DNA of 44,699 bases. Origin: Flavobacteriales bacterium (GTDB lineage Bacteria > Bacteroidota > Bacteroidia > Flavobacteriales_E > Vicingaceae). The position numbers and the translations under genes were made by a program. Every line of letters begins with the position of its first letter. Position 1 is the first letter of the stretch. Positions 26,419 to 35,461 of this stretch are shown in pieces. The notes beneath the pieces were generated by a model that worked only from the letters and a program-made list of their open reading frames with translations, was not told the origin of the DNA and did not search any database. Location: the NCBI GenBank assembly GCA_002401955.1, contig NVUQ01000026.1, positions 1 to 44,699 of the forward strand. The letters run 5' to 3'.

Positions 26419-27798
26419 TTAAACCACTCCTTGATCGATCATAGAATCTGCAACTTTTACGAAACCAGCAATATTTGCTCCTTTAACGTAATCAGTATAA
26501 CCATCTTCTGTTCCATACTCAACACAAGCGTTGTGTATTGAAACCATAATTGCATCTAATTTTGCATCAACTTCTTCAGCTGTCCAAGACATTCTTAAAG
26601 AATTTTGAGACATCTCTAAACCTGAAGTAGCAACTCCACCAGCGTTAGACGCCTTTCCTGGAGAAAATAAAATCTTAGCCTCATCAAAAACAGCAATTGC
26701 TTCTGGTGTAGTTGGCATATTTGCTCCTTCTGCAACACAAATACATCCGTTTGCTAATAATGTTTTTGCTTCCTCTTCATTCAATTCATTTTGAGTAGCA
26801 CATGGTAGGGCAACGTCACATTGCTCTCCCCAAGGTCTTGCTCCTTCAACAAATTTAGCAGTTGGATATTGAGCAACATATTCAGAAATTCTTCCTCTTT
26901 TGTTGTTCTTTAAATCCATAACGAAAGCTAATTTATCAGCATCAATACCATCATTATCTACAATGTATCCTTTAGAATCTGAAAAAGTAATTACTTTACC
27001 TCCTAATTGAGTTGCTTTTTCACAAGCGTATTGAGCAACATTTCCTGAACCAGAAATTGCAACGGTTTTACCTTCAAAAGAATCTCCTTTTGTAGCTAAC
27101 ATTTCTCTTGCAAAATATACTGTTCCGTATCCTGTAGCTTCTGGTCTAATTAAAGAACCACCCCAGTTACGTCCTTTACCAGTTAAAATACCAGTAAATT
27201 CATTTTTAATTCTTTTGTATTGTCCAAACATGTACCCTATCTCTCTTCCTCCAACACCTATATCTCCAGCAGGAACATCTGTGTTTGGTCCGATATGACG
27301 ACATAATTCTGTCATAAATGATTGACAAAATTTCATCACTTCGTTGTCTGATTTTCCTTTAGGATCAAAATCAGCACCACCTTTACCACCACCCATTGGC
27401 AATGTTGTTAAAGAGTTTTTGAAAACTTGTTCAAATCCTAAAAACTTAAGTATCGATAGGTTTACAGACGGGTGAAATCTTAACCCTCCTTTATAAGGTC
27501 CAATAGCAGAATTAAATTCAACTCGGTAACCCTTATTAATTTGAATCTCACCATTATCATCTAACCAAGGAACTCTAAACATTATTGTACGTTCAGGCTC
27601 AACCATTCTTTCTAAAATCTTAGCTGATTGATACTGTGGTTTATCAGCGATAAAAGGAATAACTGCCTCGGCAACCTCCTCTACGGCTTGTAAAAATTCA
27701 GGTTCATGACTATGCTTCACCAACATCTTAGCCATAAAATCTTCAACAGCTTTATTCTTATTTTTATGAATTGCTTCTGTTTGAACTGCTTGACTCAT
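26419..27798 (-). CDS. gdhA: Glutamate dehydrogenase, hexameric (probably NADP-dependent)
   Basis: The 459-residue enzyme makes glutamate from 2-oxoglutarate and ammonium. Visible features are the active-site signature [48 protein letters not shown] and the Rossmann GSGNVAQY. The length and these motifs fit the small hexameric class; NADP use is inferred from family habit. A TACTTTTG promoter element lies 45 bases upstream and a terminator downstream, so it is monocistronic. Confidence 0.93.
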   Translation of the reverse strand: MSQAVQTEAIHKNKNKAVEDFMAKMLVKHSHEPEFLQAVEEVAEAVIPFIADKPQYQSAKILERMVEPERTIMFRVPWLDDNGEIQINKGYRVEFNSAIGPYKGGLRFHPSVNLSILKFLGFEQVFKNSLTTLPMGGGKGGADFDPKGKSDNEVMKFCQSFMTELCRHIGPNTDVPAGDIGVGGREIGYMFGQYKRIKNEFTGILTGKGRNWGGSLIRPEATGYGTVYFAREMLATKGDSFEGKTVAISGSGNVAQYACEKATQLGGKVITFSDSKGYIVDNDGIDADKLAFVMDLKNNKRGRISEYVAQYPTAKFVEGARPWGEQCDVALPCATQNELNEEEAKTLLANGCICVAEGANMPTTPEAIAVFDEAKILFSPGKASNAGGVATSGLEMSQNSLRMSWTAEEVDAKLDAIMVSIHNACVEYGTEDGYTDYVKGANIAGFVKVADSMIDQGVV

Positions 27799-27843
27799 TT
27801 TTTTATAAGTTTATGTAAGTATCTAATTGATAAAAATATGCGG

Positions 27844-27851
27844 CAAAAGTA
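27844..27851 (-). promoter_or_regulatory. gdhA -7 promoter element
   Basis: TACTTTTG on the minus strand matches TAnnTTTG, 45 bases before the gdhA ATG at 27798. No clear TTG box was found at the usual distance. Confidence 0.4.
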
Positions 27852-27944
27852 TATAAATTATATAGTATACTTCTTCATTTTATATGAAATTTAATTTTAA
27901 CATAGGATTCTTATTCAGAAAAGCTATTGCGCAGATATTCAAAG

Positions 27945-28754
27945 TTATTTTTCTTCTACAGGGATTGACTCATCTCCTATATAACGGCCTCTTTTATAAA
28001 GTTGAATCCTAATTAATTCTCCTTTATCATTATAAACATATCGTTTACCATCTTTTAGTTTGTTTTTCTTAAAATAACCATCCATTATAATTTGATGATT
28101 TGAGTTATACATTTTTTGCTGGCCATGTAGATATTCAGGCACAGGTGTGTAAAATTTAAATCTTTCATATCTGTTCATTAATGCAATAGAATCCTGAATG
28201 ATTCTTTCCATTTCCAACGTAAAAGGTTTCGTCTCAATCAATTTTCCATTCTCATATTCCTTTTTAACAGCCAAACCAGTAGCTGTATCTAAAACAATCT
28301 CGTACAACAAACAATTACAGCTTTCATATTTTTTCACTTCTGTAACAACCTCACTTCGATAATGTTTCCAAATATCTAAACATCCATCAGAGTAGTAAAT
28401 CCAATATTCAAAATTAGGATCCCTATTATTTCTCCAATATCCCCTTTGTTCTATTTTACCATGTTCATAATAAGTTTCATACAAACCTTTCGGCCTACTA
28501 TTTTTATAAGTTACTTTACTCTTAATGCTCCCATTAGGATAATACTTGATCCATAAGCCTTGCTTTCTACTGTTTGCATAATTCCCATCTTCTATTAATT
28601 GATCAGGCTTATAATTCGGTAATTTTCTATCCTTACCTAAAATTTGCCAATAACCTTGCTTCATATTATCCTTATCAACGTAATTCGTATCAATAGTTTG
28701 TCCAAAGAAGCAATGGAATACAAAACAAAAGCATATTACAAATAGAAATTTCAT
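27945..28754 (-). CDS. Secreted MORN-like (YwqK-type) repeat protein
   Basis: The 269-residue protein has a signal peptide (MKFLFVICFCFVFHCFFGQ). It then has repeats of the 'G.W..Y..NG..K....Y.N....G....Y...G' type (GNYANSRKQGLWIKYYPNG, RPKGLYETYYEHGKI, NKLKDGKRYVYNDKGELI), as in MORN-like and YwqK-family proteins that are abundant in Bacteroidota. Function is unknown. It is a single gene whose start lies 82 bases from the divergent trp leader. Confidence 0.65.
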   Translation of the reverse strand: MKFLFVICFCFVFHCFFGQTIDTNYVDKDNMKQGYWQILGKDRKLPNYKPDQLIEDGNYANSRKQGLWIKYYPNGSIKSKVTYKNSRPKGLYETYYEHGKIEQRGYWRNNRDPNFEYWIYYSDGCLDIWKHYRSEVVTEVKKYESCNCLLYEIVLDTATGLAVKKEYENGKLIETKPFTLEMERIIQDSIALMNRYERFKFYTPVPEYLHGQQKMYNSNHQIIMDGYFKKNKLKDGKRYVYNDKGELIRIQLYKRGRYIGDESIPVEEK

Positions 28755-28795
28755 CGATTCAATATACGTCTTTAATTAAAATTAGATTCAACTAT

Positions 28796-28826
28796 TGCTT
28801 TTCTCAAAAATTTTCTCATACATTTG
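28796..28826 (+). promoter_or_regulatory. trp operon promoter
   Basis: TTG (28796-28798), 20 bases, TACATTTG (28819-28826): a full match to TTG-N20-TAnnTTTG with the same spacing as the glnN promoter. The leader ATG lies at 28836, so the transcript would begin at most a few bases before it. Confidence 0.7.
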
Positions 28827-28835
28827 CAGTCGATT

Positions 28836-28892
28836 ATGATTACAATAAAAAATACAAATTGGTGGTGGTTTCGTTTTAACTCAAAAGCGTGA
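28836..28892 (+). CDS. trpL: trp operon leader peptide (18 aa, Trp-Trp-Trp)
   Basis: ATG at 28836 opens 18 codons ending in TGA at 28890. The peptide reads MITIKNTNWWWFRFNSKA, with three consecutive TGG codons at positions 9-11. A ribosome stalled there would uncover TAAACCT (28895-28901), just after the stop codon, which can pair with AGGCTTG (28924-28930) in the terminator's 5' arm (6 of 7, one G-U). That is transcription attenuation responding to tryptophan-tRNA charging. Confidence 0.88.
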   Translation: MITIKNTNWWWFRFNSKA

Positions 28893-28920
28893 TCTAAACC
28901 TATGTATATAAATTATATTT

Positions 28921-28954
28921 AAAAGGCTTGTCGATTACGACAAGCCTTTTTTTA
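28921..28954 (+). terminator. trp attenuator terminator
   Basis: AAAAGGCTTGTCG-ATTA-CGACAAGCCTTTT followed by more T. It is a perfect 13-bp stem, 28 bases after the leader peptide stop and well before trpE. Confidence 0.9.
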
Positions 28955-28956
28955 TG

Positions 28957-29013
28957 GCGGAAAATTTCCGCTGATAATTATCCAGACAATGTCTGGGGAT
29001 TATTATTGAGTAG
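28957..29013. repeat. Cluster of palindromes between the trp attenuator and trpE
   Basis: Three palindromes follow one another: GCGGAAA-A-TTTCCGC (28957-28971), GATAATTATC (28973-28982) and CCAGAC-AAT-GTCTGG (28982-28996). The last extends into a longer imperfect stem with GGGGATTATTAT. It looks like a REP-type palindromic unit and would give the trpE transcript a structured 5' part. Confidence 0.5.
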
Positions 29014-29036
29014 GATAACGAAATTAGAATAAAACC

Positions 29037-29070
29037 GTCATTGCGAGGTACGAAGCAATCTCACAATGAC
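29037..29070. repeat. GTCATTGCGAGG-type dispersed repeat
   Basis: GTCATTGCGAGGTACGAAGC (29037-29056) continues to CAATGAC at 29064-29070, with GTCATTG/CAATGAC as perfect ends. This is the well-known short repeat found between genes in many bacteria. It contains the ATG at 29066, which argues against that codon as the trpE start. Confidence 0.6.
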
Positions 29071-29083
29071 ACAAAAGATAAAC

Positions 29084-30478
29084 ATGAACAAAACAAATAT
29101 AACAACAGCAACCCAAAAACTACTTTCCGATACGGTTACTCCCGTTGGTTTGTATTTAAAATTGAGAGATCGATTCCATAACTCTTTTTTATTAGAGAGT
29201 TCAGATTATCATGGAAATGATAACAACTTCTCTTTTATCTGTTTAGAACCCTTAGCTTCTTTTATTGTAACCGATAAAACAATTACAAAAACTGGTTTAG
29301 GATTAGATGCTGAAATTTCTATCAATAAAAAAAGTCAAGTAATTGCTGAATTACAAAACATGATTGATACTTTTAATATTGATAAAAAAGATGGGGTAAA
29401 TGGATTATTCGGCTACACGAATTATGATGCAGTTAGATACTTCGAGACTTTAGAGATTAACGCGCCAAAGAAGGCGGCACATTCTACCCCCGAAATGCAT
29501 TACTCTTTGTTTCGATACATCATTCAAATAGACCATTTTAAAAATGAATTGTTAATTACAGAAAATGTAGTTGAAGGAGCTGAATCTAACATTCAAGAAA
29601 TTGTTGAATTAGTAAAAAGCAACAACCATCCGAGATACAGCTTTAAATTAAATGGAGCTGAAGGAACGAACATTTCTGATAACGATTTTAAAAATTTGGT
29701 AACTAAGGGAAAAGAACATTGCCAAAAGGGGGATGTTTTTCAGATTGTACTTTCAAGACAATTCTCACAACAGTTTAATGGAGATGAGTTTAATGTTTAC
29801 AGAGCTTTACGCTCAGTAAATCCTTCTCCTTATCTATTCTATTTCGATTTTGGGAATTATAAATTATTTGGATCTTCACCAGAAGCACAATTAAAAGCTA
29901 GTAATGGAAAAGCAACCATAAATCCTATTGCGGGTACTTTTAAAAGAACAGGTAATGATATCCAAGATAAAGAATTGGCAGAAGAATTAGCAAAAGACCC
30001 TAAAGAAAATGCCGAGCATACCATGTTGGTAGACTTAGCAAGAAATGACCTCAGCAGACATGGAAAGAATGTAGAAGTAAAAACTTACAAGGAAACACAA
30101 TTTTACAGTCATGTAATTCATTTGGTATCTGAAGTTGAAGCAGACATAAATTCATCTTCTGATGCCTTACAAATTTTTGCTGATACTTTTCCTGCAGGGA
30201 CTTTATCTGGTGCACCAAAATACAAAGCCATGCAATTAATTGATGGTTACGAAAATCAAAATAGAGGTTTTTATGGAGGTGCTATTGGTGTTTTTGGGTT
30301 TGATGGATCTGTAAATCACGCGATTACAATTAGAAGTTTTTTAAGTAAAAACAATTCGCTGTTTTTTCAAGCAGGAGCTGGAGTAGTTGTAGATTCGAAT
30401 GAAGAAAATGAATTGCAAGAAGTAAATAATAAATTAGGAGCATTAAAACAGGCGTTAAAACTTGCTGAAGAAATATAA
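29084..30478 (+). CDS. trpE: Anthranilate synthase component I
   Basis: The enzyme converts chorismate and ammonia (from TrpG) to anthranilate. I place the start at the ATG at 29084 (MNKTNITTATQKLL; 464 residues) because the earlier in-frame ATG at 29066 lies inside a dispersed repeat. The LLES motif (36-39), the tryptophan-binding feature, indicates feedback inhibition. The catalytic part shows FGSSPEAQLK, NPIAGTFKRTG, EHTMLVDLARNDL, FPAGTLSGAPK and QAGAGVVVDS. It is the first structural gene of the trp operon. Confidence 0.94.
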   Translation: MNKTNITTATQKLLSDTVTPVGLYLKLRDRFHNSFLLESSDYHGNDNNFSFICLEPLASFIVTDKTITKTGLGLDAEISINKKSQVIAELQNMIDTFNIDKKDGVNGLFGYTNYDAVRYFETLEINAPKKAAHSTPEMHYSLFRYIIQIDHFKNELLITENVVEGAESNIQEIVELVKSNNHPRYSFKLNGAEGTNISDNDFKNLVTKGKEHCQKGDVFQIVLSRQFSQQFNGDEFNVYRALRSVNPSPYLFYFDFGNYKLFGSSPEAQLKASNGKATINPIAGTFKRTGNDIQDKELAEELAKDPKENAEHTMLVDLARNDLSRHGKNVEVKTYKETQFYSHVIHLVSEVEADINSSSDALQIFADTFPAGTLSGAPKYKAMQLIDGYENQNRGFYGGAIGVFGFDGSVNHAITIRSFLSKNNSLFFQAGAGVVVDSNEENELQEVNNKLGALKQALKLAEEI

Positions 30479-30623
30479 AAAGCCCCTCTTTATCTCCCCG
30501 AAGGGGAGAAACACTTTTTAAAAGAGAGTGCCAACATACTTGGAAGAGTTGCTTAAGCTAATAAATTGAAAATATAACAAATTAACAAAAGTTCCTTCCC
30601 TTTGGGAAGGTTAGAATGGGCTT
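30479..30623. repeat. Palindromic intergenic element C, copy 1 (trpE-trpG)
   Basis: The element fills the whole gap from the trpE stop to the trpG ATG. Its ends are AAGCCCCTCTTTATCTCCCC and, on the other strand, AAGCCCATTCTAACCTTCCC, so they form imperfect terminal inverted repeats. Each end carries its own hairpin: CTCCCC-GAA-GGGGAG and CCTTCCC-TTT-GGGAAGG. A second copy is at 31191-31310. Confidence 0.7.
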
Positions 30624-31202
30624 ATGAAAAAAGTATTAATATTAGACAACTACGATTCGTTCACTTACAACTTGGTTCATTATGTGGAGGCTAATCCTAA
30701 TTATGAAGTAGATGTTTTTCGTAATGATGAAATTTCTCTTAACGATGTAGGAAATTATGACACAATCATTTTATCCCCAGGACCAGGTTTACCTGAAGGT
30801 GCTGGAATCTTAAAAGAAGTCATTTCAAAATATGCTTCAACAAAAAAGATTTTAGGGGTTTGTTTGGGGATGCAAGCGATTGGAGAAGTTTATGGTGGAA
30901 CGCTAATCAATTTGGAAAACGTTTTTCATGGTGTGTCAACACCTATTACAGTTACAGAATCTTCCGACTTATTATTTAAAGGATTGCCAGATTCCTTTGA
31001 CATTGGAAGATATCATAGCTGGGTAGTTTCTAACGAGAATTTTCCGAAAGAATTAACCATTACTTCTGTAGAAGAAAACGGACAAATTATGTCGTTAAAA
31101 CATAAAGAATACAATCTATATGGTGTTCAGTTTCATCCAGAATCAATATTAACAGAGTTCGGAAAAGAAATGATTACAAACTTCTTAAACAGCCCCATCT
31201 AA
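30624..31202 (+). CDS. trpG: Anthranilate synthase component II (glutamine amidotransferase)
   Basis: The 192-residue class I amidotransferase supplies ammonia to TrpE. The catalytic triad is C80 (GVCLGMQAIGE), H171 and E173 (QFHPES). SPGPGLPEG is present. The last three residues (SPI) and the stop codon are encoded by the start of intergenic element C copy 2, so this element has remodelled the C-terminus. Confidence 0.94.
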   Translation: MKKVLILDNYDSFTYNLVHYVEANPNYEVDVFRNDEISLNDVGNYDTIILSPGPGLPEGAGILKEVISKYASTKKILGVCLGMQAIGEVYGGTLINLENVFHGVSTPITVTESSDLLFKGLPDSFDIGRYHSWVVSNENFPKELTITSVEENGQIMSLKHKEYNLYGVQFHPESILTEFGKEMITNFLNSPI

Positions 31203-31310
31203 CTCCCCCGAAGGGGGAGAATATATTACGGGAAAAAACATATTAAAAAGTACAACAATTACTAATACAGCTAAACAAAACCCCTTCCCTTTGGGAAGGT
31301 TAGGATGGGC
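31191..31310. repeat. Palindromic intergenic element C, copy 2 (trpG-trpD)
   Basis: AGCCCCATCTAACTCCCCCG starts inside trpG and gives its stop codon. The hairpin CTCCCCC-GAA-GGGGGAG is at 31203-31219 and CCTTCCC-TTT-GGGAAGG at 31283-31299, then GTTAGGATGGGC at the right end. The middle is unrelated to copy 1. Confidence 0.7.
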
Positions 31311-31315
31311 AAATT

Positions 31316-32302
31316 ATGAAAAACACACTTAATAAATTATTTGAGCACCAAACACTTTCTGAGCAAGATGCATATAGTGTTCTAACAAGAATTGGAAAAG
31401 GTGACTTTAATCATTCACAAATAGCTGCTTTTTTAACGGTTTATTTGATGCGAAACATTTCTGTAGAAGAGCTAACAGGTTTTAGGAATGCACTGTTAGA
31501 TCTTTGTTTAAAAGTAGATTTATCTGATTTTAACACCATAGATGTTTGCGGAACTGGTGGTGATGGAAAAGATACGTTTAACATCTCTACCTTATCAGCT
31601 TTTGTTATTGCTGGAGCAGGATACAAAGTGGCTAAACATGGTAATTATGGAGTTTCTTCCTCTTGTGGATCTTCTAATGTTTTAGAGCATTTAGGATATG
31701 AATTTACAAATAATGAAAGCATCTTAAAATCACAATTAGACAACGCTAATTTCTGCATGATGCACGCACCATTATTTCATCCAGCAATGAAGAACGTTGG
31801 CCCTATTAGAAAAGAATTAGGAATTAAAACCTTCTTTAATATGTTGGGCCCATTGGTTAATCCAAGTAATCCTCAGAACCAATTAGTGGGGGTTTTCAAT
31901 TTAGAAATTGCTCGAATTTACAACTACCTGCTACAATCATCAGATAAAAAATATACCATCTTACACAGTTTAGATGGTTATGATGAAATTTCCTTAACAG
32001 GCAATTTTAAAGCCATATCTAACAATGGAGAAACGTTATTATCTCCAGAAAATATTGGGTTTAAAACGCAAAAACAAGAAGATATTTTTGGAGGAGAAAC
32101 GATTAAAGATGCTGCCAAAATATTTATTAACGTTTTAAATAATGAATGTACTCAAGAACAAAAAAATGCAGTTCTAGCAAACAGTTCATTTGCCATTCAA
32201 TGTTTTGAACCTAATAAAACGCTACCAGAATGCACAAGCATTGCACAAGAATCTATTGATTCGGGCGGAGCCCTTAAATGCTTAAAGGGTATAATGAATT
32301 AA
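31316..32302 (+). CDS. trpD: Anthranilate phosphoribosyltransferase
   Basis: The 328-residue enzyme joins anthranilate and PRPP. The PRPP loop is CGTGGDGKDTFNIST (about residues 78-92), followed by KHGNYGVSSSCGSSNVLE. It is slightly shorter than the usual 335-350 residues but complete. It ends 18 bases before the four-helix-bundle gene. Confidence 0.93.
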   Translation: MKNTLNKLFEHQTLSEQDAYSVLTRIGKGDFNHSQIAAFLTVYLMRNISVEELTGFRNALLDLCLKVDLSDFNTIDVCGTGGDGKDTFNISTLSAFVIAGAGYKVAKHGNYGVSSSCGSSNVLEHLGYEFTNNESILKSQLDNANFCMMHAPLFHPAMKNVGPIRKELGIKTFFNMLGPLVNPSNPQNQLVGVFNLEIARIYNYLLQSSDKKYTILHSLDGYDEISLTGNFKAISNNGETLLSPENIGFKTQKQEDIFGGETIKDAAKIFINVLNNECTQEQKNAVLANSSFAIQCFEPNKTLPECTSIAQESIDSGGALKCLKGIMN

Positions 32303-32320
32303 TGCTACAATAATAAAATT

Positions 32321-32692
32321 ATGACTGAGAAAGAAATATTCATCAAAGAGATGAAAAGTAGAACTAAGAAATTTGCTGTAGATGTAATTCGGTTTTGTGA
32401 TTCACTAAAAACTTGTAAAGCATCAGCAGTTATAACTTACCAACTCGTTAAATCTGCGACATCAACGGGAGCAAATTATCGAGCAGCTTGCAAAGCTCGA
32501 TCTAAAAATGAATTCTTCAGTAAAATCTGTATTGTTGTAGAGGAAGTTGATGAATCAGAATATTGGTTAGAAGTAATTAAAGATGCTAATTTATCAGAGC
32601 AAAAGCAAGAACTAGAAAGGCTTTTAATAGAATCAAACGAACTAAATAAGATAATGTCTAAAGCAAAAAACTCAACTTACAATAACAAATAA
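32321..32692 (+). CDS. Four helix bundle protein (23S rRNA intervening-sequence / bAvd-like family)
   Basis: The 123-residue, all-helical cytoplasmic protein has VIRFCDSL, ITYQLVKSATSTGANYRAAC, ARSKNEFFSKICIVVEEVDE and SEYWLEVI, which together mark the family annotated as 'four helix bundle protein', related to proteins encoded in 23S rRNA intervening sequences and to the accessory Avd protein of diversity-generating retroelements. It lies inside the trp operon between trpD and trpC, with gaps of 18 and 46 bases. No rRNA, reverse transcriptase or variable repeat is nearby. Its function here is unknown. It may be a mobile passenger gene. Confidence 0.8.
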   Translation: MTEKEIFIKEMKSRTKKFAVDVIRFCDSLKTCKASAVITYQLVKSATSTGANYRAACKARSKNEFFSKICIVVEEVDESEYWLEVIKDANLSEQKQELERLLIESNELNKIMSKAKNSTYNNK

Positions 32693-32738
32693 AATATTAT
32701 AGCATTTTCTCATTACAACATTAAATAATTATCACAGC

Positions 32739-33542
32739 ATGACTATACTAGACGAAATAATAGCCTACAAGAAGAAAGAAGTGGAAGAAAGAGCTTCAAC
32801 TCATCCTATTAAATTATTAGAACAATCACTTTATTTTCAATCTGAGTGTGTGTCATTAAAACACTACATCCAAAGAGAAGATAAAAGCGGAATTATAGCA
32901 GAATTCAAAAGAAAATCTCCTTCTAAAGGGATGATTAATGAATTTGCCAATGTTGAGAAAATATCTATTGGATATATGCAAGCAGGGGCTTCTGCCCTCT
33001 CCGTTTTAACTGACGCCAACTTTTTTGGAGGGAAGAACGAAGATTTGACCACAGCCAGAAAATTCAACTTCTGTCCGATTTTAAGAAAAGATTTTACAGT
33101 TTCTGAATATCAAATTATAGAAGCAAAATCGATAGGAGCAGATGCTATCTTATTAATTGCGGCTGTTTTAACCAAAGAAGAAATTAAACAATTTACTGCG
33201 TTAGCTCATCAATTAGGTTTGGAAGTTTTATTAGAAATTCACACTCAAGAAGAATTAGAGAAATACAGTTCTGAAATTAGTTTGGTAGGGATTAACAACA
33301 GAAACCTGAAAACATTTGAGGTTGATTTTGAAAACTCAATTAGATTGGCTCAACAACTACCCAACAATACAGTAAAAATTGCGGAAAGTGGAATTAACGA
33401 TTACAAAAACATTATTGAATTAAAAAAACATGGTTTTGAAGGTTTTTTAATTGGAGAGAATTTTATGAAATCGGCTTCACCAGGATTAAAATGTAAAAAG
33501 TTTATTGATTACTTAAATATCGAGTCGAATGTTATTGCTTAA
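32739..33542 (+). CDS. trpC: Indole-3-glycerol-phosphate synthase
   Basis: The 267-residue TIM-barrel enzyme closes the indole ring. IIAEFKRKSPSKGMI, ILRKDFTVSEYQI, LVGINNRNLKTF and IAESGI are typical catalytic or phosphate-binding segments. Its 3' end overlaps trpF by 14 bases. Confidence 0.94.
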   Translation: MTILDEIIAYKKKEVEERASTHPIKLLEQSLYFQSECVSLKHYIQREDKSGIIAEFKRKSPSKGMINEFANVEKISIGYMQAGASALSVLTDANFFGGKNEDLTTARKFNFCPILRKDFTVSEYQIIEAKSIGADAILLIAAVLTKEEIKQFTALAHQLGLEVLLEIHTQEELEKYSSEISLVGINNRNLKTFEVDFENSIRLAQQLPNNTVKIAESGINDYKNIIELKKHGFEGFLIGENFMKSASPGLKCKKFIDYLNIESNVIA

Positions 33543-34146
33543 AGTTTGTGGAATGAGAGATAAAAACAACATCTCTGACCTTATCAAAATTCAGCCTGAT
33601 TTTATTGGATTAATATTTCATGAAAAATCACCTAGAAATGTTGAAATACATACTAAAACAAGTATTCCTTCTGATATCGGAACTGTTGGCGTTTTTGTAA
33701 ATGAAACAGAAGGATTTGTATTAGATAAAATAAATGAATTCGACCTAAAGTATATTCAATTACATGGATCAGAATCTCCACACTTTTGCAAAAACATTAA
33801 ACGGTTGAACAGAAAAGTAATTAAAGCTTTTAACATTCACCCCGAATTTGATTTTTCAGAATTAGAAGAATACACCCCTTATTGTGATTACTTTTTATTT
33901 GATGCTTTTGGAAAAAATGCAGGAGGAAACGGAATTACTTTCGATTGGAACTTACTAGACAACTATAAAGGAGACACTCCTTTTTTCTTAAGTGGAGGAA
34001 TAGATGCTGAAATGGCAGAAAACTTAAGAACTATAAATCATCCTATGTATAAAGGAGTTGATGTAAATAGCAAATTTGAAATTGAACCTGGATTAAAGAA
34101 TATTGAGAAGATAAAACTATTTAAAGAGAAGTTAGATAAGAGATAA
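33529..34146 (+). CDS. trpF: Phosphoribosylanthranilate isomerase
   Basis: The 205-residue TIM-barrel enzyme performs the Amadori rearrangement before TrpC. LLLKVCGMRD at the N-terminus holds the catalytic cysteine; VGVFVNE, IQLHGSE and FLSGGID follow. It overlaps trpC by 14 bases, indicating coupled translation. Confidence 0.92.
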   Translation: MLLLKVCGMRDKNNISDLIKIQPDFIGLIFHEKSPRNVEIHTKTSIPSDIGTVGVFVNETEGFVLDKINEFDLKYIQLHGSESPHFCKNIKRLNRKVIKAFNIHPEFDFSELEEYTPYCDYFLFDAFGKNAGGNGITFDWNLLDNYKGDTPFFLSGGIDAEMAENLRTINHPMYKGVDVNSKFEIEPGLKNIEKIKLFKEKLDKR

Positions 34147-34209
34147 AAGAGAAGAGACAAAAAACCTCTCTTTTCTATTCTCTAATTTCTTTTTTCTAAA
34201 AAAAACAAA

Positions 34210-35388
34210 ATGAATTACAAAATTAACGAACAAGGATTTTATGGCGATTTTGGAGGTGCTTTCATTCCAGAAATGTTGTACCATAACGTAAATGAATTGA
34301 AAGAAAATTATTTACAGATTATCGAGTCTGATGATTTTCAGGAAGAGTTTAAGGATTTATTAAAAGAGTATGTAGGAAGACCTACTCCTCTCTACTTTGC
34401 AAAAAGATTATCGGAAAAGTACAACACAAATGTCTTTTTAAAACGAGAAGATTTAAATCATACTGGAGCACATAAAATCAATAATACCATTGGTCAGATT
34501 TTATTGGCCAAACGTATGAACAAAAAAAGAATTATTGCCGAAACTGGAGCAGGACAACACGGTGTTGCAACAGCAACAGTTTGTGCTTTGATGAATTTGA
34601 AGTGTATCATTTACATGGGCGAAATTGATATTAAAAGGCAAGCGCCCAATGTTGCTCGGATGAAAATGTTAGGGGCTGAAGTTAGACCAGCAACATCAGG
34701 AAGTAAAACGCTAAAAGATGCAACTAACGAAGCTATTCGTGATTGGATTGCCAATCCAGAAGACACTTATTATTTGATAGGTTCAGTAGTTGGTCCTCAT
34801 CCCTATCCGGATATGGTAGCTCGTTTCCAATCTATTATTAGTGAAGAAATGAAAAGCCAATTAATGGCGAAAACAGGTAGAGATTATCCTGATAAAATTA
34901 TAGCCTGTGTTGGCGGAGGAAGTAATGCTGCTGGAGCATTCTACCATTATATAGACAATGAAAAAGTAGAATTAATTGCCGTTGAAGCAGATGGATTAGG
35001 AATAGAAACTGATAAAACTGCTGCAACAACTCAAGTCGGAACCGAAGGAATTATTCACGGAAGTAAAACCTTGTTAATGCAAAATAGTGAAGGGCAAATA
35101 ACAGAACCTCATTCTATTTCAGCAGGTTTAGACTATCCAGGAGTTGGACCTTTACATGCTCATTTATTTAAGAGCGGACGAGGGACATTTATTGGAGCAA
35201 CGGATAAAGAAGCTTTAACGGCAGCTTACCAATTAACCAAATTAGAGGGGATTATTCCGGCTTTAGAATCATCTCACGCTTTAGCGGCATTGGATAAAAT
35301 AGAGTGTAATTCAACAGAAAATATTGTCATTAATCTATCTGGAAGAGGAGATAAAGACATGGAAACTTACATACGAATGATGCAATGA
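34210..35388 (+). CDS. trpB: Tryptophan synthase beta chain
   Basis: The 392-residue PLP subunit condenses indole with serine. The PLP lysine is K89 in [26 protein letters not shown] and [15 protein letters not shown] are present. It works as an alpha2-beta2 complex with TrpA, whose gene follows after 73 bases. Confidence 0.95.
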   Translation: MNYKINEQGFYGDFGGAFIPEMLYHNVNELKENYLQIIESDDFQEEFKDLLKEYVGRPTPLYFAKRLSEKYNTNVFLKREDLNHTGAHKINNTIGQILLAKRMNKKRIIAETGAGQHGVATATVCALMNLKCIIYMGEIDIKRQAPNVARMKMLGAEVRPATSGSKTLKDATNEAIRDWIANPEDTYYLIGSVVGPHPYPDMVARFQSIISEEMKSQLMAKTGRDYPDKIIACVGGGSNAAGAFYHYIDNEKVELIAVEADGLGIETDKTAATTQVGTEGIIHGSKTLLMQNSEGQITEPHSISAGLDYPGVGPLHAHLFKSGRGTFIGATDKEALTAAYQLTKLEGIIPALESSHALAALDKIECNSTENIVINLSGRGDKDMETYIRMMQ

Positions 35389-35461
35389 GTTAATGTATGA
35401 ATGATAGAATATTATTCACTCATTAAAGCATTCTCACATTATATCATTACTTATAAAAAAA

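Noticed and set aside
29066..29083. trpE start at 29066
   Set aside because: That ATG is part of the dispersed GTCATTG...CAATGAC repeat; 29084 fits the family better.
32321..32692. Diversity-generating retroelement suggested by the bAvd-like protein
   Set aside because: There is no reverse transcriptase, template repeat or variable repeat anywhere in the window.
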